A stretch of DNA of 64,000 bases from a bacterium. Its GTDB lineage: Bacteria > Desulfobacterota > Binatia > Binatales > Binataceae. The stretch lies in assembly GCA_014896235.1 (NCBI GenBank), contig JADBKU010000004.1:1-64000 (forward strand), read 5' to 3'. The translations under genes were made by a program, and so were the position numbers. Position 1 is the first letter of the stretch; each line of letters opens with the position of its first letter. The notes beneath the pieces were generated by a model. It was not told the origin of the DNA and did not search any database. It saw only the letters and a list, made by a program, of their open reading frames with translations. Below, piece by piece: positions 41,156 to 52,349 of the stretch.

Positions 41156-41816
41156 GTTTTCCTCCGGTGACCATCGCGACGATTTCCTTCGGATGGAGCG
41201 CGACCAGAACGAGATGCGCAGCGACGAAAAGCGCAATCAGGGCAAGTCCGGCGAGATGAACCACGCGCGCGCCGTCATACCCGCCAAACAATCGCGTGAG
41301 CGCGTGAAACTGCACCGGCTTGTAAATCGCGAGGCCGGACAGGACCATCGCGGCGCCGACAATTACAATCGAAGTGTACGCCAGCCGCTGCAGGCCGTTA
41401 TAGAAATCATGCGGCGGCGGTTGCCTGCGAAGCCGCGCGTAATAAAGAAACTGCGCGACGGCGGCGCGCCCGTCGCGCTTCGGATTGAAAATGCGCCGGC
41501 GCCATTCGCCGCTTCCCGCAAGATAGGCGAGATAGATCAGGCCGTTGATCACGAAAAACCAGGCGATCGCAAAATGCCAGTGGCGTCCGCCCGCGAGCCA
41601 TCCGCCGACCGTCAGCCACTGCGGCGGCGCGACCCCCTGCAACGGATACCATCCGTAGAGCGCGCCGCGCGGGCCGAGATATGGATAGGCGATGAGAATC
41701 TGCAGGCCGCTGCCGGCCATCAGCACGATGAACACGGCGTTGCACCAATGGACAACCCGGATCGGAAGCGGTTGCTGGCGTCTGGGATGCGGCAAGCTTT
41801 CGGCGGACGCGGCCAT
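41148..41816 (-). CDS. Cytochrome b561-type membrane subunit paired with the molybdoenzyme
   Basis: A 222-residue protein with four membrane helices and histidines placed as haem b ligands: RVVHWCNAVF (helix 1), HWHFAIAWFFV (helix 2), ARVVHLAGLAL and VAAHLVLVAL (helices 3 and 4). It is the likely quinol-linked electron carrier for the molybdoenzyme encoded immediately downstream, which overlaps it by eight bases. The arrangement resembles MsrQ-MsrP and thiosulfate-reductase-like cytochrome b/molybdoenzyme pairs. Confidence 0.87.
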   Translation of the reverse strand: MAASAESLPHPRRQQPLPIRVVHWCNAVFIVLMAGSGLQILIAYPYLGPRGALYGWYPLQGVAPPQWLTVGGWLAGGRHWHFAIAWFFVINGLIYLAYLAGSGEWRRRIFNPKRDGRAAVAQFLYYARLRRQPPPHDFYNGLQRLAYTSIVIVGAAMVLSGLAIYKPVQFHALTRLFGGYDGARVVHLAGLALIALFVAAHLVLVALHPKEIVAMVTGGKRE

Positions 41817-42028
41817 CGCTAAAGCTTTCTCCTTCGCGAATATTAATCTTCATCCAAGCGCAAACGAGCCAGCCTCGCCAGCGCGATTCAGCGCGTGCGA
41901 CGGGTTTGCGCCGCGCTTTGCGATTTTGCAACGGCGTGTGCGAGTATCCGCGAAGACGAACTTTCGCCGATGTTCCACGCCCGAACTCGGCGTCGTAGCG
42001 GCCGCTTTCAGGCGGAAAGGATGTGCGC

Positions 42029-43213
42029 ATGGACTTCCGATTCAGCGCTGAAGACGAAGCTTTTCGTGATGAGTTGCGCGGATGGCTCGCGAAAAATCTG
42101 CCGCCGGACCATCGCAAACCCGACTTCACGGTTGAATTCTTCGCCGACGAAGAAGGCGAGGAATGGGAGCGTCGCGTCGCCTGGCATCGGCGCATGCATT
42201 CCGGCGGATGGGTCGCGATTCATTGGCCAAAAGAGCATGGCGGGCGCGCGGCGAGCCTGACGCAGCAGGTGATCTACCATGAAGAGCTGGCGCGGGCCGG
42301 AGCGCCGCAGATGGTGAACGCGCAGGGAATCGCGCTGGTCGGCCCCACCCTGATGCATTGGGGAAGCGAGGAACAACGTCGGCGCTATTTGCCGAAGATG
42401 CTCGCGGCGGAGGAAATCTGGTGCCAGGGATATTCCGAGCCCGGCTCAGGATCCGATCTGGCGTCGCTTAAAACCACCGCGGTTGAGGACGGCGACGACT
42501 TTATCGTCAACGGGCAGAAGGTTTGGACCTCGGACGCCCATCACGCGGACATGTGCTTTTTGCTGGTGCGCAGCGATCCTGACGCGCCCAAACATAAAGG
42601 CATCACCTACCTGCTCGTCGATATGCACAGTCCCGGAATATCGGTGCGGCCATTGGTGCAACTGACCGGCGATCGCGGCTTCAATGAAGTATTCTTCGAG
42701 GACGTGCGCGTGCCGAAGGCGAATATCGTCGGCGGCAAGAACAACGGCTGGCTGGTGGCGCTGACCTCGCTGATGTATGAACGGCGCGCGCGCGACATGA
42801 CGCCGCTGGTCGAAGATCTCGCCCGTGTCGCAAAATCGCTTAACCGGGGCGGCAAATCGGCGTGGGACGACGCGCGCGTCCGGCAGCGGCTGGCTGAGTT
42901 TCGCGCCGAGGCCGAAGCTGTGCGGTTGATCGAATTGCGTCAGTTGACCGCGCGATTGAAAGGACGTCCGCCAGGCCCGGAAAGCTCGATACCGAAGCTC
43001 ACGTATAGCGAGCTGAACGTGCGAATCAACAAGTTCGCGATGGAATTGCTGGGTCCGTATGCGCAAATCGAATACCGCGCGGACCATGCTCTTGACGGCG
43101 GCCGATGGCTGTACCGGATGCTCGCCGCGCGCGGACTGACGATCGCCGCCGGAACCAGCGAAATCCAGAAGAATATCATCGGCGAACGGATGCTCGGACT
43201 GCCGAAGGGATAA
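42029..43213 (+). CDS. Acyl-CoA dehydrogenase family protein (copy 2)
   Basis: From the ATG at 42029 (AAAGGA eight bases upstream; a GTG two codons earlier is possible) the protein is 394 residues. It matches copy 1 along its whole length: WCQGYSEPGSGSDLASLKT, NGQKVWTSDAHHADM, and the ending GTSEIQKNIIGERMLGLPKG. The two copies clearly descend from a duplication. It precedes an amidohydrolase gene by 171 bases. Confidence 0.92.
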   Translation: MDFRFSAEDEAFRDELRGWLAKNLPPDHRKPDFTVEFFADEEGEEWERRVAWHRRMHSGGWVAIHWPKEHGGRAASLTQQVIYHEELARAGAPQMVNAQGIALVGPTLMHWGSEEQRRRYLPKMLAAEEIWCQGYSEPGSGSDLASLKTTAVEDGDDFIVNGQKVWTSDAHHADMCFLLVRSDPDAPKHKGITYLLVDMHSPGISVRPLVQLTGDRGFNEVFFEDVRVPKANIVGGKNNGWLVALTSLMYERRARDMTPLVEDLARVAKSLNRGGKSAWDDARVRQRLAEFRAEAEAVRLIELRQLTARLKGRPPGPESSIPKLTYSELNVRINKFAMELLGPYAQIEYRADHALDGGRWLYRMLAARGLTIAAGTSEIQKNIIGERMLGLPKG

Positions 43214-43384
43214 TCGGCGGATTGCGGCTTCCGCGCGCCTCGTGCAGTGCGCGCCGATGGGCGCCGCGCCGGCGCGGCAATGAATCCCTGATTACACGCT
43301 CCGCGCGCTTGACGAACGATTCAGTGTCGAACTACTTCAGATTCAGCCGGGTTACGAAATCCAAGGTCGAATCGAGGCTAAGTC

Positions 43385-44557
43385 ATGCGCGAAACCAACG
43401 AGCATATCCACAAACTCAAATACGCCGGCGCGGTTGACGCCGACGGCCACATCCTTGAGGACAAACGGCTGTGGGAGCGGTACTGCGAGGCTCGTTACAA
43501 AGCGACCGCGCTGCGGATCAAAGAGGACGATGACGGCCTCGAATACCTTGAGATCGAAGGCCGCCCGTCGCGGGTCTCGCGCAAAGGCACGTTCAGCAAT
43601 ATCGCGGCGATGGGCGAGGTGACGCGCGAAAAGGGCTCATTCGATCCGCGCCGCAAGTACGGCGAAAACGTGCCGCTCGGCGCGGTTGACGCCAAAGAGC
43701 GCGTCGCGCGGCTCGATCGGGAAAATCTTCGCGCCGCCATCATTTATCCAAGTCTCGCGCTGACCTGGGAAACGGAGTGCGATAACGCCGACTATGCGCA
43801 GGCGATGACGCGCGCGTACAATCGCTGGATCGTCGATTGGTGCAGCGAGAATCCGTCGCGGCTGATTCCCGTCGCCCATCTCTCGCTGGGCGATCCCGCC
43901 GCCGCGGCGGCGGAACTGGAGCGCGCCGTCAAAGCGGGATGCAAGGGCGGCTGGGTCGTTCAATTCACAATGACTCGCAAGCCGCACGCTCATCCGGATC
44001 ACGACGTGCTGTTCGCCAAGGCGCAGGAACTCGATGTGCCGATCGGCATCCATGTGTCGCTTGAGCCGCAATGGGCGCTGCCCGGCCGCTACGCGCTCGA
44101 ATACGTGCGCAAACAGCATTTTTTCCTCAACGTGACCGCGTCGGACGCGAGCCGGCATGCCCTCGCCAGCTTCTTTCAATACGGAACGTTCGATCGCTTT
44201 CCGAAGCTCAAGATCGTAATTCTTGAGGTCGGCGCGGGCTGGACGAGCTACTGGTTTGACCGCATGGACGCGGTTTACGACAGCGTAATCGGCCGCGGCG
44301 TGCCGCTTAAGGAACGCCCGAGCGCGTATTTCAGAAGAAACGTCTGGGTTTCAGCCGACCCTGATGAACATGCGCTGCCCTCGATGATGGAACTGTGCGG
44401 CGAAGATCGCTTTTTCTGGGCTTCCGATTTTCCGCATCCCGACCACACCGGCAATTACCTTGAGGAACTCGAAGAGGCCGCCGAAAAACTTCCGCCGGCG
44501 CCGCGTGCGAAATTGCTCGGCGCAAATGTGATCCGCGCCTACAACCTGAAATTCTGA
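43385..44557 (+). CDS. Amidohydrolase-family (ACMSD/amidohydrolase 2 type) protein
   Basis: A 390-residue TIM-barrel hydrolase. A D-x-H metal pair is seen in VDADGHILE near residue 20, a histidine in VPIGIHVSLEP near residue 220, and the catalytic Asp in FFWASDFPHPDHTG near residue 345. The family includes decarboxylases and hydratases of ring-cleavage products. Position after an acyl-CoA dehydrogenase fits a degradation pathway, but the substrate is unknown. A strong terminator follows. Confidence 0.87.
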   Translation: MRETNEHIHKLKYAGAVDADGHILEDKRLWERYCEARYKATALRIKEDDDGLEYLEIEGRPSRVSRKGTFSNIAAMGEVTREKGSFDPRRKYGENVPLGAVDAKERVARLDRENLRAAIIYPSLALTWETECDNADYAQAMTRAYNRWIVDWCSENPSRLIPVAHLSLGDPAAAAAELERAVKAGCKGGWVVQFTMTRKPHAHPDHDVLFAKAQELDVPIGIHVSLEPQWALPGRYALEYVRKQHFFLNVTASDASRHALASFFQYGTFDRFPKLKIVILEVGAGWTSYWFDRMDAVYDSVIGRGVPLKERPSAYFRRNVWVSADPDEHALPSMMELCGEDRFFWASDFPHPDHTGNYLEELEEAAEKLPPAPRAKLLGANVIRAYNLKF

Positions 44558-44597
44558 CTCTGAATTCCTTCTGCGCAGCTTCCCTTTGGACCGAAAA

Positions 44598-44630
44598 AAA
44601 GCCCCACGGCCAGCGCGACCGTGGGGCTTT
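44598..44630. terminator. Bidirectional intrinsic terminator between amidohydrolase gene and korB
   Basis: AAAGCCCCACGG (44598-44609) and CCGTGGGGCTTT (44619-44630) are perfect complements around a nine-base loop. A-run on the left and T-run on the right let it work for both convergent genes. Confidence 0.9.
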
Positions 44631-44656
44631 TATGCCTGTTACGGACTATACGGAGA

Positions 44657-45655
44657 TTAACTGACGGTCCAAGTATCGCCGCGTTTCAGCAGATCGGCAA
44701 GATTGCCCTCGCCCTGCTTCGCGCGCGCTTCGGCCAACTGTGCATTCATCGCGGCGTCGTAAGTAGGCCTGCTGGTCGCATAGAAAACGCCGATCGGCGT
44801 CGGCAGCGGCGCTTGGAAGTTTCCGAGCATGAACGCAAGCGCGAGATTGGTCTCGTCGTGAACGATCAGCTCAGCCTCGGTCACGCCGTTGCCCAGCGTC
44901 ACAACCTCGGGCCGATTGCCGTTCATCCTGACGCCCTTGTCGCGATTCTTGCCGAAAATCAGCGGCTTGCCATGTTCAAGCACCAACTGATGGTCGGCTT
45001 TGATCGCCTTGTCCGTAACGTCGTTGAATGCGCCGTCATTGAAGATATTGCAGTTCTGCAGTATTTCGACGAACGACGCGCCACGATGGCTGTGCGCGCG
45101 CTTCAGCGTCTCGCCCAGATGCTTCTGCTCAACATCGATCGAGCGGGCGACGAAGGTCGCATTCGCCCCTAACGCAATCGTAATCGGGTTGAACGGAAAA
45201 TCGACCGACCCCATCGGCGACGATTTCGTCACCTTGCCAACCTCGGAAGTCGGCGAGTACTGCCCCTTGGTCAATCCATAAATTTGATTGTTGAAGAGCA
45301 GGATGTTGAGGTCGATATTGCGCCTAAGGGCGTGAATCAGATGATTGCCGCCGATCGAGAGGCCATCGCCGTCGCCGGTCACCACCCAGACGTCCAAGTC
45401 GGGGCGCGTAATCTTGAGGCCGGTCGCGATCGCCGGCGCGCGGCCATGGATGGTATGGAATCCGTACGTGTTCATGTAGTACGGAAACCGGCTTGAGCAT
45501 CCAATGCCGGAGATGAACACCACGTTTTCGCGCGGAATTCCAAACTCCGGCATGACCTTCTGCACCTGCGCCAGAATCGCGTAGTCGCCGCATCCCGGAC
45601 ACCAGCGCACTTCCTGGTCGGAAACGAAATCTTTTCGCGTAAGCGCCGTAGCCAT
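44657..45655 (-). CDS. korB: 2-oxoacid:ferredoxin oxidoreductase beta subunit
   Basis: The TPP-binding subunit of a 2-oxoglutarate/2-oxoacid:ferredoxin oxidoreductase, which makes acyl-CoA, CO2 and reduced ferredoxin. The cluster/TPP region is visible as WCPGCGDYAILAQ, GIGCSSRFPYYM, the TPP motif GDGDGLSIGGNH and NCNIFND. I use the ATG at 45655; a TTG two codons upstream is possible. It follows korA after six bases. The 2-oxoglutarate preference is a guess from overall similarity to KorB. Confidence 0.9.
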   Translation of the reverse strand: MATALTRKDFVSDQEVRWCPGCGDYAILAQVQKVMPEFGIPRENVVFISGIGCSSRFPYYMNTYGFHTIHGRAPAIATGLKITRPDLDVWVVTGDGDGLSIGGNHLIHALRRNIDLNILLFNNQIYGLTKGQYSPTSEVGKVTKSSPMGSVDFPFNPITIALGANATFVARSIDVEQKHLGETLKRAHSHRGASFVEILQNCNIFNDGAFNDVTDKAIKADHQLVLEHGKPLIFGKNRDKGVRMNGNRPEVVTLGNGVTEAELIVHDETNLALAFMLGNFQAPLPTPIGVFYATSRPTYDAAMNAQLAEARAKQGEGNLADLLKRGDTWTVS

Positions 45656-45661
45656 CGCCAA

Positions 45662-47560
45662 TCAGCCCTCCAACGATCGCGAGATCCGGTTGATCAGCTC
45701 GTTGACCTTGAACGGGCGTCCCTGGATCTTGTTGCAGCCGATCGCGTCAATCAAATAATCGGCGCGCACCAGCTTGAGCAGTTGTCCCATGTTCATCTCG
45801 GCGACCATCACCTTCTTGAATTTGCGCAATTGCTCGCCAAGGTCCGAAGGCAGCGGATTGAGGTAACGCAGATGAATATGCGAAACGCTCTTGCCCTTGT
45901 CCCGCATTTGCTTGACCGCTTCGCGCACGGCGCCGTACGTCGAGCCCCATCCGAGCACCACCAGATCGCCGCCGTTCACGTCGCCAAAGATTGTGGTGGC
46001 TGGAATTTCGCGTGCAATGCCGGCGATCTTGCGCGCCCGCGTCCGCACCATCAGCTCGTTATTGGCGGGCGAATAGCTGACGTTGCCGGTCTGATCTTCG
46101 CTCGAAAGTCCGCCTATCCGATGCTCCAAACCGGGCGTGCCGGGCACCGCCCATGGACGCGAAAGCGTTTCAGGATCGCGTTTGTAGGGAAGGAACCCGT
46201 CCGGATTCGACGCGAATTCGACTTTAATCGGCGGCAGTTTGCTCACGTCGGGCAGCAACCATGGTTCCGCCCCGTTCGCCAGTTGTCCATCCGTAAGCAG
46301 AATCACCGGCGTCATGTATTTGACCGCGAGCCGGACCGCTTCATAGGCGCACTCGAAGCAATCGGCCGGCGTTGAAGCCGCGATAATCGGAATCGGCGAC
46401 TCGCCGTGCCGGCCGTACATCGCCATCAGCAGGTCCGCCTGTTCCGGCTTGGTCGGCATACCCGTGGACGGACCCGCGCGTTGAATGTCCGTGATCACCA
46501 TCGGCAATTCGGTTTTCACCGCAAGACCGATCGCTTCGGCCTTGAGGTTCATCCCGGGCCCCGAAGTGGTGGTGAGCGCGATCGCGCCGCCGAACGCCGC
46601 GCCGATCGCCGAACTCACCCCGGCAATCTCGTCTTCGGCCTGGAATGTATAAACGCCGAAGTTCTTTAACGCCGCAAGCTCATGCAACACGTCGCTCGCC
46701 GGCGTGATCGGGTATGAGCCAAGGAAAAGCGGACGGCCGGACTTTACGGAGGCCGCGACGAAGCCGAGCGCGGTCGCAGCGTTGCCGGTGATGTTGCGAT
46801 AGAGGCCGGGAACGATCTTCGCCGGCTGCACCTCGTAAGAACTGGCGAACATCTCGGTCGTTTCGCCGTAATTAAATCCTGCTTTCAGCGCCATCAGGTT
46901 GGCGTTCAGCAATTCCGGCGTCTTCTTGAAGCGCCCCTCGAGCCAGCGCTCGGTGCTTTCGATCGGGCGCTGGAACAGCCACGACAGCATCCCGAGCACG
47001 AACATATTGCGGCAGCGGAAGACCGCGCGATTGTTCAGTCCCGTGCTGTGCAAGGCCGCCGTCGTCAGCTTCGTAACGTCAACCTGAAATACCTGGAATT
47101 TGTCTAGCGAATGGTCGGTCAGCGGGTTGGAGGAATAGCCTGCCCGCTTGATATTCGCCTCGGTGAACGCTTCGCGATCGACGATGATGACGCCGTTCGG
47201 GGGCAGATCATCCAGATTGGCCTTGAGCGCCGCCGGGTTCATCGCGACCAGCACGTTCGGTTCGTCGCCGGCGGTAAAGACTTCGCGGCTCGAAAAATTG
47301 AGCTGAAAGCCGCTCACGCCGGCGATCGTGCCGGCAGGAGCGCGGATTTCAGCCGGAAAGTCGGGCAGCGTAGCTATATCGTTTCCCGCCAGCGCGGATT
47401 CGGCGGTGAACTGCATTCCCGCCAACTGCATTCCGTCACCCGAGTCGCCCGCAAAACGGATTACGACGCTGTCGCGCCGCGCATGCGGCTTCGCGGCGGC
47501 GCCGCCTCCGAGACCTGAGGACTCGGCGGCGTGTCCGGCCGCCTCAGGTGGTAGAGCCAT
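45662..47560 (-). CDS. korA: 2-oxoacid:acceptor oxidoreductase alpha subunit, gamma-alpha fusion
   Basis: About 632 residues from the ATG at 47560. The first 190 or so residues form the gamma domain (VVIRFAGDSGDGMQLAGMQF, ATLPDFPAEIRAPAGT). The rest is the pyrimidine-binding alpha domain with GSYPITPASDVLHELA, EDEIAGVSSAIGAAFGGA and SGPGMNLKAEAIGLA. This fusion is the usual aerobe-type KorA. Paired with korB it could run an oxidative or reductive TCA step, and would need ferredoxin, which is not in the window. Confidence 0.92.
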   Translation of the reverse strand: MALPPEAAGHAAESSGLGGGAAAKPHARRDSVVIRFAGDSGDGMQLAGMQFTAESALAGNDIATLPDFPAEIRAPAGTIAGVSGFQLNFSSREVFTAGDEPNVLVAMNPAALKANLDDLPPNGVIIVDREAFTEANIKRAGYSSNPLTDHSLDKFQVFQVDVTKLTTAALHSTGLNNRAVFRCRNMFVLGMLSWLFQRPIESTERWLEGRFKKTPELLNANLMALKAGFNYGETTEMFASSYEVQPAKIVPGLYRNITGNAATALGFVAASVKSGRPLFLGSYPITPASDVLHELAALKNFGVYTFQAEDEIAGVSSAIGAAFGGAIALTTTSGPGMNLKAEAIGLAVKTELPMVITDIQRAGPSTGMPTKPEQADLLMAMYGRHGESPIPIIAASTPADCFECAYEAVRLAVKYMTPVILLTDGQLANGAEPWLLPDVSKLPPIKVEFASNPDGFLPYKRDPETLSRPWAVPGTPGLEHRIGGLSSEDQTGNVSYSPANNELMVRTRARKIAGIAREIPATTIFGDVNGGDLVVLGWGSTYGAVREAVKQMRDKGKSVSHIHLRYLNPLPSDLGEQLRKFKKVMVAEMNMGQLLKLVRADYLIDAIGCNKIQGRPFKVNELINRISRSLEG

Positions 47561-47708
47561 TTCCCTCGATACTCCTCTTTGGCTGACAGCCCGCACGCAT
47601 CGCGGAATCGCGGTGCGTTAGCTGGACCGATAGTTCAAATGTCGATCTAAAACTATAGCTAATGACGCGCGTAAGTAAAAGGGATAACGCCAGCTCCCGA
47701 CAAACCCG

Positions 47709-50038
<2,330 letters not shown>

Positions 50039-50082
50039 TCAGCCGGCGCGCGCAATCAATCCATCTTCGGCGCCGCGAATCC

Positions 50083-50769
50083 TCACCGGCTGTAGCCCAT
50101 CGCGTCGAGAAAATCTTCCAGCGTCGGAAAACGCATATACATATTGTGCCGCTTTTGATTTCCGATCGTCGTGTACGGCTCCGACGAGTAAGCGTGTCCC
50201 GGAAAGACGACCGTCGAATCGTCGAGATTGCGCAGCGTATGGTTCAGGCTGTAGTACATCGCTTCGGGATCCGAACCGGGCAAATCGACGCGGCCGCAGG
50301 AGTTCACGAACAGCGTGTCTCCCGAAATCAGGTTGCCTTCGACCAGAAAACATTGCGACCCGGGGGTATGGCCGGGGGTATGCAGGAATTTCACATCCAG
50401 CCCGCCAACCTTGAACGTATCGCCCGCTTCGACCTTGACCAGATCAGACTCGCTCAGTCCCGAAACCTTTCGTACGCCTTCGGCTTCTTCCTTGTTGACG
50501 TAAACCTTCACGCCGATTTTACCGACCAGCTCGGCGGCGCCCTGTATATTGTGGCCCATCAAGGAGCCGCCCAAATGGTCGGGATGATAATGCGTGATTA
50601 GTATTTTATCGATCTCGTAGCCGTCATTACGCGCCAACTCGATAATCGCTGGCACGTCCCACGCCGGATCGACCACGGCGGCTTTGCGCGTCTCGGGATC
50701 GCCAATCAGGTAAACGAAATTCGCCATCGGCCCGATCTGCGCCTGCCGCAGATGTATTTTTTGCGCCAT
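50083..50769 (-). CDS. Metallo-beta-lactamase-fold hydrolase, glyoxalase II / persulfide dioxygenase-like
   Basis: From the ATG at 50769 the product is 228 residues. The metal motif THYHPDHLGG (HxHxDH) is near residue 61, with further ligands in HTPGHTPGS, SGDTLF and FPGHAY. The fold covers glyoxalase II and persulfide dioxygenase. A rhodanese gene two genes upstream on the same strand makes persulfide metabolism a fair alternative. A longer reading to 51036 overlaps the adenosyltransferase gene and is rejected. Confidence 0.85.
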   Translation of the reverse strand: MAQKIHLRQAQIGPMANFVYLIGDPETRKAAVVDPAWDVPAIIELARNDGYEIDKILITHYHPDHLGGSLMGHNIQGAAELVGKIGVKVYVNKEEAEGVRKVSGLSESDLVKVEAGDTFKVGGLDVKFLHTPGHTPGSQCFLVEGNLISGDTLFVNSCGRVDLPGSDPEAMYYSLNHTLRNLDDSTVVFPGHAYSSEPYTTIGNQKRHNMYMRFPTLEDFLDAMGYSR

Positions 50770-50813
50770 CGACTGAAACGCTCCTGATTCTTTCCGGAAT
50801 CTCCGTCCGCGCC

Positions 50814-51461
50814 TTAATCGCGACGTTCGGCGTTTTTGCGCCGCGCCGCGCGCGCTTCCCGCGGATCCAAGCGCAGTCCGCGATCCCAAAGAAACTCCGG
50901 TTCGCCAAGCCGCTTCGCGACCCATCGCGATTGCACGAACAGATGATCGCTCAGCCGGTTGATGTATTTCAGCAGATTTTCGTTGATCGGCGTGTCGCGA
51001 CTGAGCCGCCATGCGACCCGCTCCGCCCGCCGGCATACGGTTCGCGCCTGATGCAAAAAGGCGTTCAGCACTCCGCCGCCCGGCAGCGTAAAGGATTTCA
51101 GCGGCTCGAGCGCTTCCTGCATCCGGTCCATCTCATGTTCGAGCGCTTCGACCTCGCCCTCGCCCATCCGATGCATCCCCGGATATTCAGCGCCGGCCGG
51201 CGTCGCCAGCTCGCTGCCGACGTCGAACAATTCGTTTTGGATCCGCCGCAACATTTCGGCATACCAGTCGAAATCGCCGCCCAGCCGTTCTCGATATTCG
51301 GGAAGATAAGTCCGCACGATGCCGACGATGGAGTTCAGTTCATCGATCGTGCCGTAGGCTTCCAGCCGTTCGCTCTCTTTCGGCACGCGCTCCCCGCCGA
51401 CCAGGCCGGTCAGCCCTTTGTCGCCCGAGCGCGTATAAATCCTGGTCAGCCGTATCGCCAT
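50814..51461 (-). CDS. ATP:cob(I)alamin adenosyltransferase, PduO type
   Basis: The enzyme attaches the adenosyl group to cobalt to make coenzyme B12. The 215-residue protein has the PduO N-terminal signature RIYTRSGDKGLTGLVGGERVPK, then EAYGTIDELNSIVG, and the conserved tail RAERVAWRLSR ... YINRLSDHLFVQSRWVA. The ATG overlaps the rhodanese stop by one base (TGATG). It implies that a B12-dependent mutase or similar enzyme exists elsewhere in the genome. Confidence 0.93.
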   Translation of the reverse strand: MAIRLTRIYTRSGDKGLTGLVGGERVPKESERLEAYGTIDELNSIVGIVRTYLPEYRERLGGDFDWYAEMLRRIQNELFDVGSELATPAGAEYPGMHRMGEGEVEALEHEMDRMQEALEPLKSFTLPGGGVLNAFLHQARTVCRRAERVAWRLSRDTPINENLLKYINRLSDHLFVQSRWVAKRLGEPEFLWDRGLRLDPREARAARRKNAERRD

Positions 51462-51919
51462 CAGCGGTTCGCCTTGCTCCGCAACGCCGCATAACTCCTA
51501 TCGCCCGTCTCCTGGCTTACCGGCAGCCCCGCGTCGCGCCATCCCACGACCACGACCGCGCCGCTCGCGCCCCGCGCCCCGCCATAGCCGCCGCGTACGT
51601 TAGTCAAGTCGGCGTAGCCGCATTCTTCCAGAATCTCGCAGGCGCGTTGCGAGCGCCCGCCCGCCATGCATCCGACGACCAACTTCGCCGTTTTCGGCAA
51701 AACTTTCTCGACCACCGCGGCGAAATCGGGATTCGGCTCCATCTGTCCCGGGCCCTTGATAAACACCACCGGCACGTTGAGCGCGCCCTCCGGATGGCCC
51801 GCGGCGAATTCCTCTTCCGTCCTCACGTCCAGATAGATCGCGCCCGGATTCGCGCGCAAAATCTCATAAGCCTGAGCGGGCTCGGCTTGCTTGATAGGCA
51901 TTTTCAACTCCCTCGCCAT
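51461..51919 (-). CDS. Rhodanese-like sulfurtransferase
   Basis: A 152-residue single rhodanese domain: YLDVRTEEEFAAGHPEGALNVP (near residue 30) and the active-site loop VGCMAGGRSQRACEIL with catalytic Cys. Such enzymes move sulfane sulfur. The domain is coupled by a one-base overlap to the adenosyltransferase gene and near a metallo-beta-lactamase gene, a pair often seen with persulfide dioxygenases. ATG at 51919 or 51901 could start. Confidence 0.9.
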   Translation of the reverse strand: MARELKMPIKQAEPAQAYEILRANPGAIYLDVRTEEEFAAGHPEGALNVPVVFIKGPGQMEPNPDFAAVVEKVLPKTAKLVVGCMAGGRSQRACEILEECGYADLTNVRGGYGGARGASGAVVVVGWRDAGLPVSQETGDRSYAALRSKANR

Positions 51920-51988
51920 CGTGATTGTAGCACACGCGCGAGATTCAGCGCGCGCCGTGCAGGCGGACGATTTCCGCCGGGCGACGGT

Positions 51989-52270
51989 TCAACTTTTACG
52001 GTAAACGGAGAATTCCTCTTCCAGCCGGGCAGCGCGATCCTGCGCCGACGCGATTCGCTGGGTGCGCAGGAAAAAACGCACCAGTTCCTCGTGGCCGGCC
52101 TCGCCCGCCGGACTTGCGACCTCGACCAATTCCTCGATCAGGCTCGGAAATTTTTCGCCCGGAATATAGTAATTAGCCCAGCCGAAATTGCAGTAACGGT
52201 GAAGGATTTTGGCGATCGTTTTTTCCAGCGATTCGCGCCGGGTTTCGCTCCGTTCCTCTTGCTGTGCCAA
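51989..52270 (-). CDS. Conserved-looking small protein, unknown
   Basis: A 93-residue, mostly helical acidic protein: SLEKTIAKILHRYCNFGWANYYIP then PSLIEELVEVASPAGEAGHEELVRFFLRTQR. I do not recognise the family. Start ATG at 52270 and the flanking gene spacing (about 70-80 bases) are consistent with a real gene in the same direction as its neighbours. No signal peptide or membrane segment is seen. Confidence 0.55.
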   Translation of the reverse strand: MAQQEERSETRRESLEKTIAKILHRYCNFGWANYYIPGEKFPSLIEELVEVASPAGEAGHEELVRFFLRTQRIASAQDRAARLEEEFSVYRKS

Positions 52271-52349
52271 CTTCCGCTCCTTGGTCCGCGCCGCTCCGGC
52301 CGCATCGGCTTGACGTTAGCTCAAACCGCGCGTCGCTCCAAACCGTTCA

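Noticed and set aside
50083-51036. Extended 317-residue version of the metallo-beta-lactamase protein
   Set aside because: The extension runs into the adenosyltransferase gene on the same strand and has no fold; the ATG at 50769 gives a family-size protein.
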